A stretch of 57,828 bases of DNA, taken from the NCBI GenBank assembly GCA_013288825.1, contig JABDBC010000009.1:1-57828 (forward strand), in the 5' to 3' direction. Each line of letters starts with the position of its first letter. Position 1 is the first letter of the stretch. Source of the DNA: Chlamydiota bacterium (GTDB taxonomy: Bacteria > Chlamydiota > Chlamydiia > Chlamydiales > Parachlamydiaceae). The position numbers and the translations under genes are program-made. The notes under the pieces were generated by a model, which was not told the origin of the DNA, did not search any database, and saw nothing but the letters and a program-made list of their open reading frames with translations. Shown here one piece after another: positions 19,419 through 28,440 of this stretch.

Positions 19419-19583
19419 CGTAGCAGTTTTTTCCACAGACCGGAACCCCCGCCTACAACGACACGTGGGACGTTGCTGGCGAGGGGGCGAAAGCTACATA
19501 AAAATCTCAGTAAAATCGCCCGAATTCTAATTTTTTCACAGCCTCCCTCCCTGCCACCAAGGTCCCCAAGGTCGCTTAAGTCC

Positions 19584-20411
19584 CTATAAGTCGAACTGGA
19601 CGCCAATAGCAAATGCATTGTAGTTGACGTTTTTCACTTTCACGTTCCAGGGTGAGGTAGGTACGTGAGTTGTGTAGTTCGTCGCTCCAAAAATATAGTT
19701 GCTGGCATCGAGATAAAGGTAACGGTATTCCGCAAAAATGTGGAACATTTGGCAGAACTTGTAGCGCAGACCCGCCTTGGCTTGAGCTGCAAACGCCCAA
19801 GAAGAGTCATCCCGTTTAGAGTTAAAATGGTTTATGCCTGCCTCTAACGGCTCTACTTGTAAGGAATCAGCTTTATGAAGAGATACGCGTGCTGCACCAA
19901 TGCCGCCTCCTACATAAGGAGAAAAACCACATAAACAGTCATTATTTATCGAGAATACTGCGTTTGCGAGTATTATATTCGAGTTCATATGAAAGGAATC
20001 GTGAAAGTCGTGTTCAGGCAACCCAACTACTGTCTGGTTGATGAGGACTCCTTTTTTCTTGTGTTTAAAAAAGAAGACTTCCAGCTCTCCCGCTGTAGCA
20101 ACAGTCCAGTCTGAACATGACGGTTTAGACCATTCATATCCAATTTGTACGCCACCGAAACCTGTCGAAGTTTTATTTAAATTCCCTTCAGCAATTACAG
20201 GCAAGGGACCTATTGAAGTAAGTTCAGAGAAAAATGCAGTTCCGTATTGAGTCACTTTATTGGAGTTTGAGTAGATTCCTCCACCAAATGCGCCAATATA
20301 AAGTCTGTTAGATGAGGGTTGTTCGCAGCACTCCCATGCTGTTAAAGAAAAATTCATTGCACTTAAGGATGCAAGTGCAAATATGACCACAAGACGACCT
20401 AGATTAAACAT
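19584..20411 (-). CDS. Outer-membrane beta-barrel protein (Opa/OmpA-like)
   Basis: The start at 20411 follows GGAG by seven bases and gives 275 residues; an ATG four codons earlier has no site. A signal peptide (about 1-25) precedes a mature protein with alternating strands, including LYIGAFGGGIYS, GFGGVQIGYEW, FSPYVGGGIGAARVSL and AEYRYLYLDA. The C terminus AIGVQFDL is a strand of the kind recognised by the BamA machinery. The pattern fits a small eight-stranded barrel of the outer membrane. Several Cys could be cross-linked, as in chlamydial envelope proteins. Substrate or adhesin role is unknown. Confidence 0.85.
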   Translation of the reverse strand: MFNLGRLVVIFALASLSAMNFSLTAWECCEQPSSNRLYIGAFGGGIYSNSNKVTQYGTAFFSELTSIGPLPVIAEGNLNKTSTGFGGVQIGYEWSKPSCSDWTVATAGELEVFFFKHKKKGVLINQTVVGLPEHDFHDSFHMNSNIILANAVFSINNDCLCGFSPYVGGGIGAARVSLHKADSLQVEPLEAGINHFNSKRDDSSWAFAAQAKAGLRYKFCQMFHIFAEYRYLYLDASNYIFGATNYTTHVPTSPWNVKVKNVNYNAFAIGVQFDL

Positions 20412-20544
20412 ATTGTTCTCCAAGTTTTGATGTTATTCAATAATTTTCAAGATATTCATTTTTAAATTTATTTTTCTACAATTTTTTTACGCTCTATGTG
20501 AAGAGAGGGACAATGGGGTCCTAAGCAACCATGGAGCATTTAAA

Positions 20545-20688
20545 GTTGTGGCTGCATATAAAATCCATTCGCAGCCACAACTCAATTCCAAAAAAAGTTG
20601 TGGCTGCGGATAAAAAATTATATGCAGCCACAACTCAATTGCAAAAAAAGTTGTGGCTGCATATAATTATATATAGCCAGCCATAACT
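20545..20688 (+). promoter_or_regulatory. Three periodic inverted repeats, likely operator of the downstream ATPase gene
   Basis: GTTGTGGCTGC occurs at 20545, 20597 and 20650, spacing 52-53 bases (about five helical turns). The first two are each followed by the exact complement GCAGCCACAAC (20571-20581, 20624-20634); the third has an imperfect partner AGCCAGCCATAACT ending at 20688. The last unit ends 18 bases before the ATG. The regulator is unknown; the ATPase itself is a candidate. Confidence 0.6.
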
Positions 20689-20706
20689 TTTTGATTAGGT
20701 ACCCTT

Positions 20707-22167
20707 ATGTGTGCGAAAAGGATAATAGGAAGAGAAAAGGAAGTCAAAATTCTAGATGGAGTCTGGAAATCGAAAGATGCAGAATTTATTGCAGTTTATG
20801 GCCGACGACGTGTTGGGAAAACTCACTTAATTCGTGAATATTTCTCCGATAAAGGAATCTATTTAGAAGCCTCTGGAGCCAAAGATAAGCCATTAAAAAA
20901 GCAGCTCGAAAACTTTATGAAGGCAGTATCTCAAACTTTCTTCAAGGGAGCGCCACTTCATACACCTCAGAACTGGGATGAGGCTTTCGAGATCTTGGCC
21001 AAGGCACTACTAAGTATACCTAAGTCAAAGAAGGTTATTATTTTCCTAGATGAACTTCCTTGGATGGCTACAAAAAAATCGGGACTGCTGCAATCTCTTG
21101 ATTACTACTGGAATCTTCATTGGAGTAAAATCCCCAACCTCATTCTTGTCGCATGTGGTTCGGCTGCATCGTGGATACTTGAAAAGCTCATCTATGCAAA
21201 AGGAGGTCTTCACAAACGAATCACAAGAAAAATTCTTCTCGAACCCTATAATTTAAAAGAAACCCAGGAGTTTCTTAAAAGCCTCTCCGTAAAGCTGAAT
21301 CAAAAGCAAATTCTCGACATTTACATGGCAATTGGAGGAATTCCCTATTATCTTAAAGCGGTGGATAAAGGTTTATCTGCAGCACAAAATGTCGAGGCAA
21401 TTTGCTTTCAAAAGAATGGTTTGCTTTACAATGAATTCTCAAATCTTTTTGAAGCTTTGTTTGAAGAAGCAGACGTAAATTTAACTATCGTCAGAGAAAT
21501 CGTAAAGCATGGGAACGAAATCTCACGAGAAGATCTTATTCGCGCCACTGGGATTAGATCTGGCGGAACATTGAACAAGCGATTACAAGAACTTGAAGCT
21601 TCTAATTTTATCCAAAGCTTTGTGCCCTACGGCCGTAAAACAAGAGACCGTTCATATCGCGTTATCGACGAATTTGCGTTATTTCATCTGAAATGGATCG
21701 AACCAATTTTGACTACCGGCGTGGGGATTGAACAAGGCTACTGGCAAAATATGGTCAATACTCCTGCGGTAACAAACTGGGCCGGCTATGCCTTTGAAAA
21801 TGTCTGTTTAAAACACACTTATCAAATTCGGCAAGCTCTCGGTATTGAAAAAATCGCATGCAAGGCTGGAAGGTGGCATTATCTTCCTAAAAAAGGGTCA
21901 GATAAGCAAGGAGCACAAATTGACCTTCTTTTTGATCGAGAGGATGGCATCATCACAATTTGTGAAGTTAAATACTCGAATAAATCCTTTGTCATCGATA
22001 GGGACTATGGAAAACAATTAGTTAAGAAGCAGGAGGTTTTCGAACAGCAAATAAAGCCTAGCAAACAAATATTTCTCGCTATGATCACCACATGTGGGGT
22101 AAAATCCAATCTTTGGTCTGAAGAACTCGTTCAAAATAACATTACTCTAGCTGACTTATTTGCATAA
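20707..22167 (+). CDS. AAA ATPase with DUF234 nuclease-like C terminus
   Basis: This 486-residue protein is of the archaeal-type ATPase group. It has a P-loop GRRRVGKT at 32-39, Walker B IIFLDE ending D115-E116, a winged-helix region at about 265-310 and a DUF234-type C-terminal domain. The latter holds D406, E420 and K422 in QIDLLF and CEVKY, the pattern of a PD-(D/E)XK nuclease. Such genes are sporadic across bacteria and archaea and are often repeat-associated; some are suspected to act in defence or addiction. The inverted repeats directly upstream suggest a self-contained regulatory unit. The function is not known. Confidence 0.9.
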   Translation: MCAKRIIGREKEVKILDGVWKSKDAEFIAVYGRRRVGKTHLIREYFSDKGIYLEASGAKDKPLKKQLENFMKAVSQTFFKGAPLHTPQNWDEAFEILAKALLSIPKSKKVIIFLDELPWMATKKSGLLQSLDYYWNLHWSKIPNLILVACGSAASWILEKLIYAKGGLHKRITRKILLEPYNLKETQEFLKSLSVKLNQKQILDIYMAIGGIPYYLKAVDKGLSAAQNVEAICFQKNGLLYNEFSNLFEALFEEADVNLTIVREIVKHGNEISREDLIRATGIRSGGTLNKRLQELEASNFIQSFVPYGRKTRDRSYRVIDEFALFHLKWIEPILTTGVGIEQGYWQNMVNTPAVTNWAGYAFENVCLKHTYQIRQALGIEKIACKAGRWHYLPKKGSDKQGAQIDLLFDREDGIITICEVKYSNKSFVIDRDYGKQLVKKQEVFEQQIKPSKQIFLAMITTCGVKSNLWSEELVQNNITLADLFA

Positions 22168-22173
22168 TATAAT

Positions 22174-22914
22174 ATGGAACACCTGAATATGAAACACCTG
22201 ATTGCTCTTAAACATGTTGCCTTTGAAGATCTTGGGTATTTTGAAGAGGTATTTCAGTCATTAGGATTTACGATTACTTATCTCGATGCGGGTAAAGATT
22301 CCTTAGACTTCATTCAAAAACGGAATCCTGAACTCTTAGTGATTTGTGGCGGACCCATCAGTGTGAATGATGAACATCTTTATCCCTTTTTGCTTGATGA
22401 ATTTAAAATTATAGAAAAGCGTTTAAAGCAGCAAAAAGCCTCTTTAGGCATATGCTTGGGAGCGCAGGCTATTGCTAAGGTTTTAGGATCCAAAATTTAT
22501 TCGAATAAGATTAAAGAAGTAGGTTGGTCACCGATCACTCTTACCGAAGAAGGTAAACAATCGGCTCTTCGGTTTTTGGCTGAGGACAAAACTCATGTTT
22601 TTCATTGGCACGGGGAAACGTTTGACTTGCCAAAGCAAACGACTTTACTTGCCTCTACACCCATTTGCAGGAATCAAGCGTTTTCCTATGAACATCATAC
22701 GTTGGGGCTGCAATTCCATCCAGAAGTGATCCATAACCATTTAGAGCAGTGGTACATTGGCCATTGCTGTGAGCTTAGCCAGCATAAGGATGTAAGCATC
22801 GATCAAATGCGTCGCGATGCCAAACAATGGGGAACCCATTTGAGGCAACAAGGTGAGCTCTTTTTAAGAGATTGGGTTTCGCAAATTGAGAAAAAGCGCC
22901 TCAGAATGCATTAG
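22174..22914 (+). CDS. Class I glutamine amidotransferase
   Basis: This 246-residue protein has the amidotransferase triad: C94 in GICLGAQ, and H182 and E184 in LQFHPEV. It resembles the stand-alone GMP-synthase-like group that releases ammonia from glutamine; the acceptor substrate is unknown. A second ATG at 22189 (MKHLIALKH) is an equally good start and closer to family length; neither has a clear ribosome site. It begins six bases after the ATPase gene, so the two are probably co-transcribed. Confidence 0.92.
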   Translation: MEHLNMKHLIALKHVAFEDLGYFEEVFQSLGFTITYLDAGKDSLDFIQKRNPELLVICGGPISVNDEHLYPFLLDEFKIIEKRLKQQKASLGICLGAQAIAKVLGSKIYSNKIKEVGWSPITLTEEGKQSALRFLAEDKTHVFHWHGETFDLPKQTTLLASTPICRNQAFSYEHHTLGLQFHPEVIHNHLEQWYIGHCCELSQHKDVSIDQMRRDAKQWGTHLRQQGELFLRDWVSQIEKKRLRMH

Positions 22915-22916
22915 CC

Positions 22917-23040
22917 TGAGACCCTAAAGGACATGGACTGTAATGGACTATAGTGGACAATAATGGACCGTAATGGACAATGTAAGGCCCGGAGGGCAGG
23001 CCTGCCCTTCTGGTCTTACATGGTCCTTTACAGTCCAGGA
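22917..23040. repeat. TGGAC-unit repeat with central hairpin (family E)
   Basis: Four TGGACNGTAATGGAC-like units (22930-22980) lead into a hairpin of GTAAGGCCCGGAGGGCAGG against CCTGCCCTTCTGGTCTTAC (22982-23019). A mirrored unit (TTACAGTCCAGG) closes it near 23040. Frames in this stretch are repeat sequence. Confidence 0.75.
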
Positions 23041-23045
23041 CTTTT

Positions 23046-23580
23046 CTATGTTGTTTGTCTAGCTGCTTCTTCTGCTTGACCATGATGTCGTCCGAGCAGA
23101 TAACCGCAAGCCCCGGCTCCTCCTATAGCACCGGATGCTACTAAGGCGATACCAGCTACTGTGATGTGGCCTCCAACAGTCAAAGTTGTGCTTGCATATC
23201 CTGCTGTAAGTGCAACCCCTGAAGCTGCGACTCCCACAATTAGGGCGAATCCCAAAATTGCTGCTATTAGGGCCATAATTGCTAGCGCAGTGGCTATTTC
23301 TTTTTTGTGATTCCCTACCCATTCCTTAAGTTGGTTCCATTTGCTCACATTACGCTCTTCGGTACCTTCATTCCGCTGATTCGAGGGCTGTCCTTCTCCA
23401 TCACTATTGGATAGAATGGGATAGAGTTTTATTGTACCTGTCCCGTCCGATTGTGGTCCGCCTTCTTGACCAGGCTCACCGACGGCTGAAGCTATACGGT
23501 GGTGGGGCGAAAACGTCACCAAAGGGATCAGGGGATCTACCTGATGAATTCTGATTTGTGTGTGTTAATGCTGAAGACAT
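23046..23580 (-). pseudogene. Inc-like two-helix membrane protein, apparent frameshift
   Basis: The C-terminal part (open from 23522) has a conserved KWNQLKEWVGNHKKEI segment followed by two long hydrophobic stretches, as in chlamydial inclusion-membrane proteins. It is a paralogue of 23652-24269. The best start is elsewhere: ATG 23580 with AGGAG seven bases upstream, opening MSSALTHTNQNSSG in another frame that stops after about 34 codons. Removing one base from the GGGG run at 23504-23507 would join the two frames as DVFAHHRIASAVGEPG. So the gene is either broken by a one-base insertion, phase-variable at the run, or mis-sequenced. GTG 23519 could restart translation in the shorter frame. 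Confidence 0.7.
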
Positions 23581-23651
23581 ATCTATTTCTCCTATATGTT
23601 ATTAGTTTTTTTCTATTATTCTAGTTTTAATTATGTTAATAATATTAAAGT

Positions 23652-24269
23652 TTATGATAGTTCACCGACATGGTAGGAGTTTTGTGGTCCATGCACATCT
23701 TGTTGTCTAGCTGCATCTGCTGCTTGTTGTTCTCTAAGTAGATGCCATGAATAAGGAGATAGTCCTACCAAGCCAATGGCTACGAGGGCTGATCCTGCTA
23801 TTGCTAGCTGTATCAGCGTAGATCCTGTTATCAGCGTAGATCCTGTCATAAGCGCGGCATAAACACCGAATAATAGACCGAATCCCGAAATGCCTGCAAA
23901 GAGGGCAATAATTGCTAAGACTGTAATGATTTCTTTTTTATGATCTCCGACCCATTGCTTAAACTGACTCCAATTACTCACTTTGCGTTCTTTTCCGGTA
24001 TCAGTTGGCTTTGTAAGGAAGTCTTCTGTTGAGCTATCTGTTGCATGTCCCGCGCTTGGTACCCATATTCGATTGTCAGGTACGCATATGTTTGGTATGT
24101 GAAGATGTTCGAAATCATCTTCCCTGATTGTCACAGTTGCAGCATCATCTTTGGGTACAATGGGGTCGGAGGAAGATTCTTCCTGACCCTCAAAGGATAC
24201 CGATAAAGGTTCATTTGGGTTAAAGTGAGGCGACACAAAAGATCCATCAACTGATAAAGGAAAAGACAT
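23652..24269 (-). CDS. Inc-like two-helix membrane protein
   Basis: This 205-residue protein has an acidic, polar N-terminal half (about 1-100), then KVSNWSQFKQWVGDHKKEI and two hydrophobic stretches at about 117-145 and 150-172, ending in a short polar tail. The bilobed hydrophobic pattern is the hallmark of proteins that chlamydiae insert into the inclusion membrane by type III secretion. It shares the segment before the helices with its neighbour at 23046-23580. Start ATG 24269 has AGGAGG six bases upstream. The Inc assignment rests on topology and neighbourhood, not on a named homologue. Confidence 0.75.
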   Translation of the reverse strand: MSFPLSVDGSFVSPHFNPNEPLSVSFEGQEESSSDPIVPKDDAATVTIREDDFEHLHIPNICVPDNRIWVPSAGHATDSSTEDFLTKPTDTGKERKVSNWSQFKQWVGDHKKEIITVLAIIALFAGISGFGLLFGVYAALMTGSTLITGSTLIQLAIAGSALVAIGLVGLSPYSWHLLREQQAADAARQQDVHGPQNSYHVGELS

Positions 24270-24399
24270 TATAACCTCCTAATACATGATTATTATTAAA
24301 TATATAACATATTATGAGATTTTTGAAATAAAAAGTCAATTATTTTGTTTACTTTTTGTTTATAACTGTTTATAAAAATAACTAATTTAAATCGCAGTT

Positions 24400-24408
24400 T
24401 GTTATAAT
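24400..24408 (+). promoter_or_regulatory. Extended -10 promoter of the serine hydrolase gene
   Basis: TGTTATAAT fits the extended -10 (TGnTATAAT), about 29 bases before ATG 24437. No good -35 is seen at the right distance. It lies in the AT-rich divergent gap between the Inc-like genes and the hydrolase. Confidence 0.45.
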
Positions 24409-24436
24409 CAGAATAAAATACAGGAGGAAGAAAAAC

Positions 24437-26104
24437 ATGACTATTCCTGACATTTCTATCCATTTCCTAAATAACGGCATTTCTCAGGAAATTAGTCTTC
24501 GTCCTACAGAATCAGCATCATCCACAACAGACTTCGTAAGAGTCGGCGGAAAGCAATACAAAATCGTAGGTGGCACAGAACAGATCGCTGTAGCAAAAAC
24601 CATCCTTAAAAACATCCCTGAGTCAAGTTTTGACACAATCGACACATTTAAAGCAGCCTTTGCCTCGGCATCTGTTGGACCTACAGATCGCACCCATTCT
24701 GCAGCAACCATCCCTCTTTCCTTGTCTTCAACAGCCTCTTCTTTCTCTTCATCTTCATTTTCTTCGTCGCTACCAGCAGATGAAGAAGATTGGTTGAAAA
24801 GAGAAAAGGACATTAAATCTAAAGCAAACAGTATTCTCTCTGATTCAAAAGTCAAGGTTGCAACAGCATGTTTTGCAAAATACACTTCAGAGACAAACAC
24901 TTCTGATCCCAAAGGCTTAAGGGAATATTTAGTAAATGTTGCAGTAGATGAAGGGGATCCAACCGATCGAAAGGTCCTTGCCGAAAAATTTGATGAAGCC
25001 CTGAGAAGTAAGGACCTAAAATCATTTATTGAGATGTTCGATCGTGCGAATATTGGGGATCTTCGGCAGATTGACCACGAAGAAGATTTGAACGCATTGC
25101 CACGAAAAGTATCGGGAAAAATCATCGCTATTACAGACACTAATATCAATGGTCTTAAAAAATATATGCAAGCCATTGGCTTTTCTGGAGTTGTTTCATT
25201 TATGGATAGCAGATTACCGAGACCTATTACTGTGAAATCAAAAAATCTGGAGTCTACTGGAAAGGAGGAAGTTCCTTTTAGTGTCCATAGCGTTTCCAAG
25301 GTTCATACCGGCATTCTGGCGATCCAACTTATGAAAGCAGGCATCCTTCCAAAAGAGGCAATGGCACGACCTTTAGAATTGGATGAAGCTGTGAGGAAAG
25401 TGTTACCTGAAACTGTGCTCAAGCAGCTGGCGAAAACCAACATGCATGCTGCCATGCTGCATCGAGCAAATTTGGGTGATTATGCAAAACAATATGAGAA
25501 GTTAATTCAAGTGCACGTTGAAATAGGATTGGATCCTCCCGTAATCACAAAACCAGAAGATTTTCTGCAATTTGCCGACTCTCAGATCACTGAAAACACA
25601 TATAGCAATCTTGGTATCCTTCTAGTCGGCCTCTCACTGCAACATCACTATAATAAGTGGGCAAAAGCTCGGGGATTGCCAACCAAAACTATCGAAGAAC
25701 TTACAAAAGAATATGTTTTAGACCCCTCTGAAACAAGCTTGTCGACGCATCGGCCTCCTAATGGGCGTTACAATGAGTCGGATCCTGCAGCACAGTATAT
25801 TGTAGGAAGCCCTGCAGGAGGTGGTTGGACTTCAACGGAAGACTTAGCACAATTGGGAAACTGGTTCAGACAGGAATATAATCGTGATAAGGAGAAATTT
25901 GCCCCGTTGGTTGATGCATTTGGGGGAGAGTTTTTTAATATCAAGGATAAAATGTTGTTTCATGTTGGAGCGATTGATTCTTCTAGTGCGGCTTTGGTGA
26001 CGTTCATTGACAATGGTGTGTCGGTGGCTATAGCGTCTGATCTTCCCGATCTTGCTGCAGCAAAAATGTATGATGCCATCGAGCTCCATATTCTGCAGCG
26101 GTGA
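24437..26104 (+). CDS. Beta-lactamase-fold serine hydrolase, cytosolic or type III-exported
   Basis: This 555-residue protein has the active-site set of the class C beta-lactamase/LACTB superfamily: SVSK at 285-288 (nucleophile S285, K288), YSN at 389-391 and HVG at 509-511. A GGGWTST segment at about 458 fits the fold. Unlike periplasmic members it has no signal peptide. Instead it has about 210 extra residues at the N terminus with a Ser-rich linker (about 93-112) and a helical region. Together with the divergent Inc-like genes this suggests an effector acting on the host, but peptidase, esterase or amidase activity cannot be told apart. ATG 24437 follows AGGAGG. Confidence 0.85.
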   Translation: MTIPDISIHFLNNGISQEISLRPTESASSTTDFVRVGGKQYKIVGGTEQIAVAKTILKNIPESSFDTIDTFKAAFASASVGPTDRTHSAATIPLSLSSTASSFSSSSFSSSLPADEEDWLKREKDIKSKANSILSDSKVKVATACFAKYTSETNTSDPKGLREYLVNVAVDEGDPTDRKVLAEKFDEALRSKDLKSFIEMFDRANIGDLRQIDHEEDLNALPRKVSGKIIAITDTNINGLKKYMQAIGFSGVVSFMDSRLPRPITVKSKNLESTGKEEVPFSVHSVSKVHTGILAIQLMKAGILPKEAMARPLELDEAVRKVLPETVLKQLAKTNMHAAMLHRANLGDYAKQYEKLIQVHVEIGLDPPVITKPEDFLQFADSQITENTYSNLGILLVGLSLQHHYNKWAKARGLPTKTIEELTKEYVLDPSETSLSTHRPPNGRYNESDPAAQYIVGSPAGGGWTSTEDLAQLGNWFRQEYNRDKEKFAPLVDAFGGEFFNIKDKMLFHVGAIDSSSAALVTFIDNGVSVAIASDLPDLAAAKMYDAIELHILQR

Positions 26105-26173
26105 GCATATTTTCGACGATGTAGTGCTGCACCTGCCGAGGTAATTACAGAAACTAAGGAAACAGCATTCCCT

Positions 26174-27442
26174 TCAGCCATTTGTATCCTCCACGATAAC
26201 GTCAATAACTAACAATTTATCACCTAATGGTCCATCGTTATCGGGGAAGCCCCATTTCGGATGGACATATAAAGTTGCAGGTTTTCCCAAGGTTAGATGG
26301 GGAAGTCCTTCTTTTAGCCCTCGGATGGCTGAGTTAATATCTATGGTTTCGGTTCGTTCCCGCTGAAGAATCTCGCCGAATCTGTCTTTGATCGTGGATC
26401 TTATCTGGTATAGATTTTTATTTGTTGGATTCTTGTTTAATTTGGATTGACTCTTGCAATAAAGGAGATCAGAAACAATGCATTTGACATCTGATTGACC
26501 CGATAATTTATCAAAAAAAGCGCCCGACGCCTTGTATTCATCTTCTACACGTTGATGATAAATAACCCAATGAATGCGATTTATTTCTCTATTAAATTCT
26601 GAGTCCGATAGCACAGGGTCGATATCCTTTTCTAAATAATCGATTAACTGCTCCTTGCTAAATAATTGATATCCAAATTTTAGATGGTTCCATAACTTCC
26701 ATCCAGCAACGTAGTAACTTTTGAGCAAAAGTTCATCGATTTCATTTTGAGTGATTGTCTGTTTCTTAATCGGTGCGATATCCTTTAAAGGCTCGATTTC
26801 GCTCTGTTCAGAAGGGATCGCTAAAAGCTCGACAGTTGCTTCTAACGCAATATTTGCCTCAAATGTGTTTGAAATTCCATACGCAAAATCTGGATGAATA
26901 TATATTTTGCGAATCTCACCTTCCTGCATTGAAATCATGCCGTGGCATAATCCTGGAATCATTTGAGATAGATCGCAGAATTTATGCTCACCAGTTGCTT
27001 CAGGAATATCACGATTGAATTTGTTGATGGCGTAACTGATTTGTACATTTCCAAGGCCCGTCAATTTTTTGCCATCTCCCTCTTTGATTGTGAGATACAG
27101 CAATTTGAGAGGGACTATAGTCTTGATTGATTCAACACTGTTTTTTTGTAGCAACCATATTTCAGATGCTTCCAGATTGTTTTGAGCCTGCCACTCTCTT
27201 TGTCTTGCATTTGCAAACTGTTTTACATTTTTTTCTTCTGCGGTCAGTTGTAAGTTGTTATCTTGTGCTTCAATTCCTTTGATAATAGCTTTGATGTATT
27301 TTTTATCTTGATGATCGAGGCTGTTTTTGATCTGATGTGCGATCAAGCAAGCTGGGGATGTTTTTTCTATCTCTGCATACGCGCTAGAAACTGGTAAGGT
27401 CGATAGAATAACAAAAATAAAAAAAGAGAGTACGTAGTTCAT
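26174..27442 (-). CDS. Secreted protein with two FKBP-type domains
   Basis: This 422-residue protein has a signal peptide (about 1-23) and a helical region (about 30-105) like the dimerisation part of Mip/FkpA. One FKBP-type prolyl isomerase domain lies at about 108-211 (ITIKEG-like start, MIPGLCHGM and YIHPDFAYG motifs). A second, more divergent one lies at about 325-418 (GLPHLTLG, LYVHPKWGF). The usual end of the first, family-typical LxFxVEL, is recognisable as IALEATVELL. Chlamydial Mip acts at the cell surface, and this may be a doubled relative. Its ATG overlaps the stop of the upstream gene by four bases, so the two are coupled. Confidence 0.85.
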   Translation of the reverse strand: MNYVLSFFIFVILSTLPVSSAYAEIEKTSPACLIAHQIKNSLDHQDKKYIKAIIKGIEAQDNNLQLTAEEKNVKQFANARQREWQAQNNLEASEIWLLQKNSVESIKTIVPLKLLYLTIKEGDGKKLTGLGNVQISYAINKFNRDIPEATGEHKFCDLSQMIPGLCHGMISMQEGEIRKIYIHPDFAYGISNTFEANIALEATVELLAIPSEQSEIEPLKDIAPIKKQTITQNEIDELLLKSYYVAGWKLWNHLKFGYQLFSKEQLIDYLEKDIDPVLSDSEFNREINRIHWVIYHQRVEDEYKASGAFFDKLSGQSDVKCIVSDLLYCKSQSKLNKNPTNKNLYQIRSTIKDRFGEILQRERTETIDINSAIRGLKEGLPHLTLGKPATLYVHPKWGFPDNDGPLGDKLLVIDVIVEDTNG

Positions 27443-28389
27443 TCGAATATCGTCTTAAGTATGTGTTCCAAAAAATTGTCTTGTGCCAAAAGGTCTTGAA
27501 TTTTTAATCGATCCACCTCATAGCCTGAACGTATTTGCTTTGTATTTTTGTCATTTTTAAAAATTGCGAACATTGGAATAGGATTTATTTGCTGATGAGG
27601 AGTTTTTAGCGAAGAAGATCTTTCGCTAAGCAAATTTTGATATTCAGTGGAGAGAGAAGAATGATTAAATGACGGAGTTGTTTCTGACACCGGATTGAGA
27701 TCAAATCCCATGTATAATCCATGGAACGGGTCTGCTATTTCTATCCGTTCATATCTAGACTTGAAGGGGATTTTTTCTTTACTATAGAGCTCTTTTTCAA
27801 TAAGTTCTAATCGTCGATAATAGAGGGCATTTTGAACTCCAAAACCGAGAGTGATGCCTTGTAGAGTGTAGTCTTCGAGAATGTCTTGTGAGGGATCTAC
27901 CAAATGATCGAGCAATCTCTGAGGCGTAACATCGGGGCCTAAAACATATTGAAACAAAACGAGATTTTCATTGACAACTTCCATAAGTTTTTGAGGATTT
28001 ATCCAAGTCAGGTGAATCCAATCTGTAAAGAGGTTGTCGGGATGATCTTTTAAGGATATAATGAGTTTGCGAGTCTTCAAAGAGGCAAAATATTTTTGCC
28101 ACACTTGATAACCCTCCCATAAATCGATAGATCTTCTATGATTGCGCATTCCAATCCATTCGATTTTACATTTCCCCGGCGCAATAATTCCTTCTCCACA
28201 TGCAGGTTTTGATCCAAAAAGCACGAACCCACCTTCTGAATTGACTATCATCGTCCTAAAGAATGTTTGGAGGGATCTTCTTTCTTCATCAGACAAAGAA
28301 TTTAGAGAATTTTTCCATTCAGCCGAAATCTCTTCCGCCTGAATGGAAAAAAAAACAAATACAAAGATTGCAGACAGCCATTTTTTCAT
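27439..28389 (-). CDS. Secreted protein, function unknown
   Basis: This 316-residue protein starts at ATG 28389, which places a signal peptide (MKKWLSAIFVFVFF) at the N terminus; an in-frame ATG at 28425 would add 12 residues before it, and neither has a clear ribosome site. A conserved-looking GGFVLFGSKPAC segment lies at about 60-71, followed by a Trp-rich helical region. I do not recognise a family with a known role. It is coupled by an ATGA overlap to the FKBP protein, so it may be a client or partner in the envelope. Confidence 0.75.
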   Translation of the reverse strand: MKKWLSAIFVFVFFSIQAEEISAEWKNSLNSLSDEERRSLQTFFRTMIVNSEGGFVLFGSKPACGEGIIAPGKCKIEWIGMRNHRRSIDLWEGYQVWQKYFASLKTRKLIISLKDHPDNLFTDWIHLTWINPQKLMEVVNENLVLFQYVLGPDVTPQRLLDHLVDPSQDILEDYTLQGITLGFGVQNALYYRRLELIEKELYSKEKIPFKSRYERIEIADPFHGLYMGFDLNPVSETTPSFNHSSLSTEYQNLLSERSSSLKTPHQQINPIPMFAIFKNDKNTKQIRSGYEVDRLKIQDLLAQDNFLEHILKTIFE

Positions 28390-28440
28390 ATGGTGTAAAT
28401 AGAAAATAACTATTGGTTGTCTCATTTTGTATCAACTGAA

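Noticed and set aside
20545-20688. CRISPR-like reading of the 53-base phased repeats
   Set aside because: There are only three units, the spacers between them are themselves AT-rich and related, each repeat is a hairpin pair, and no cas genes are near.
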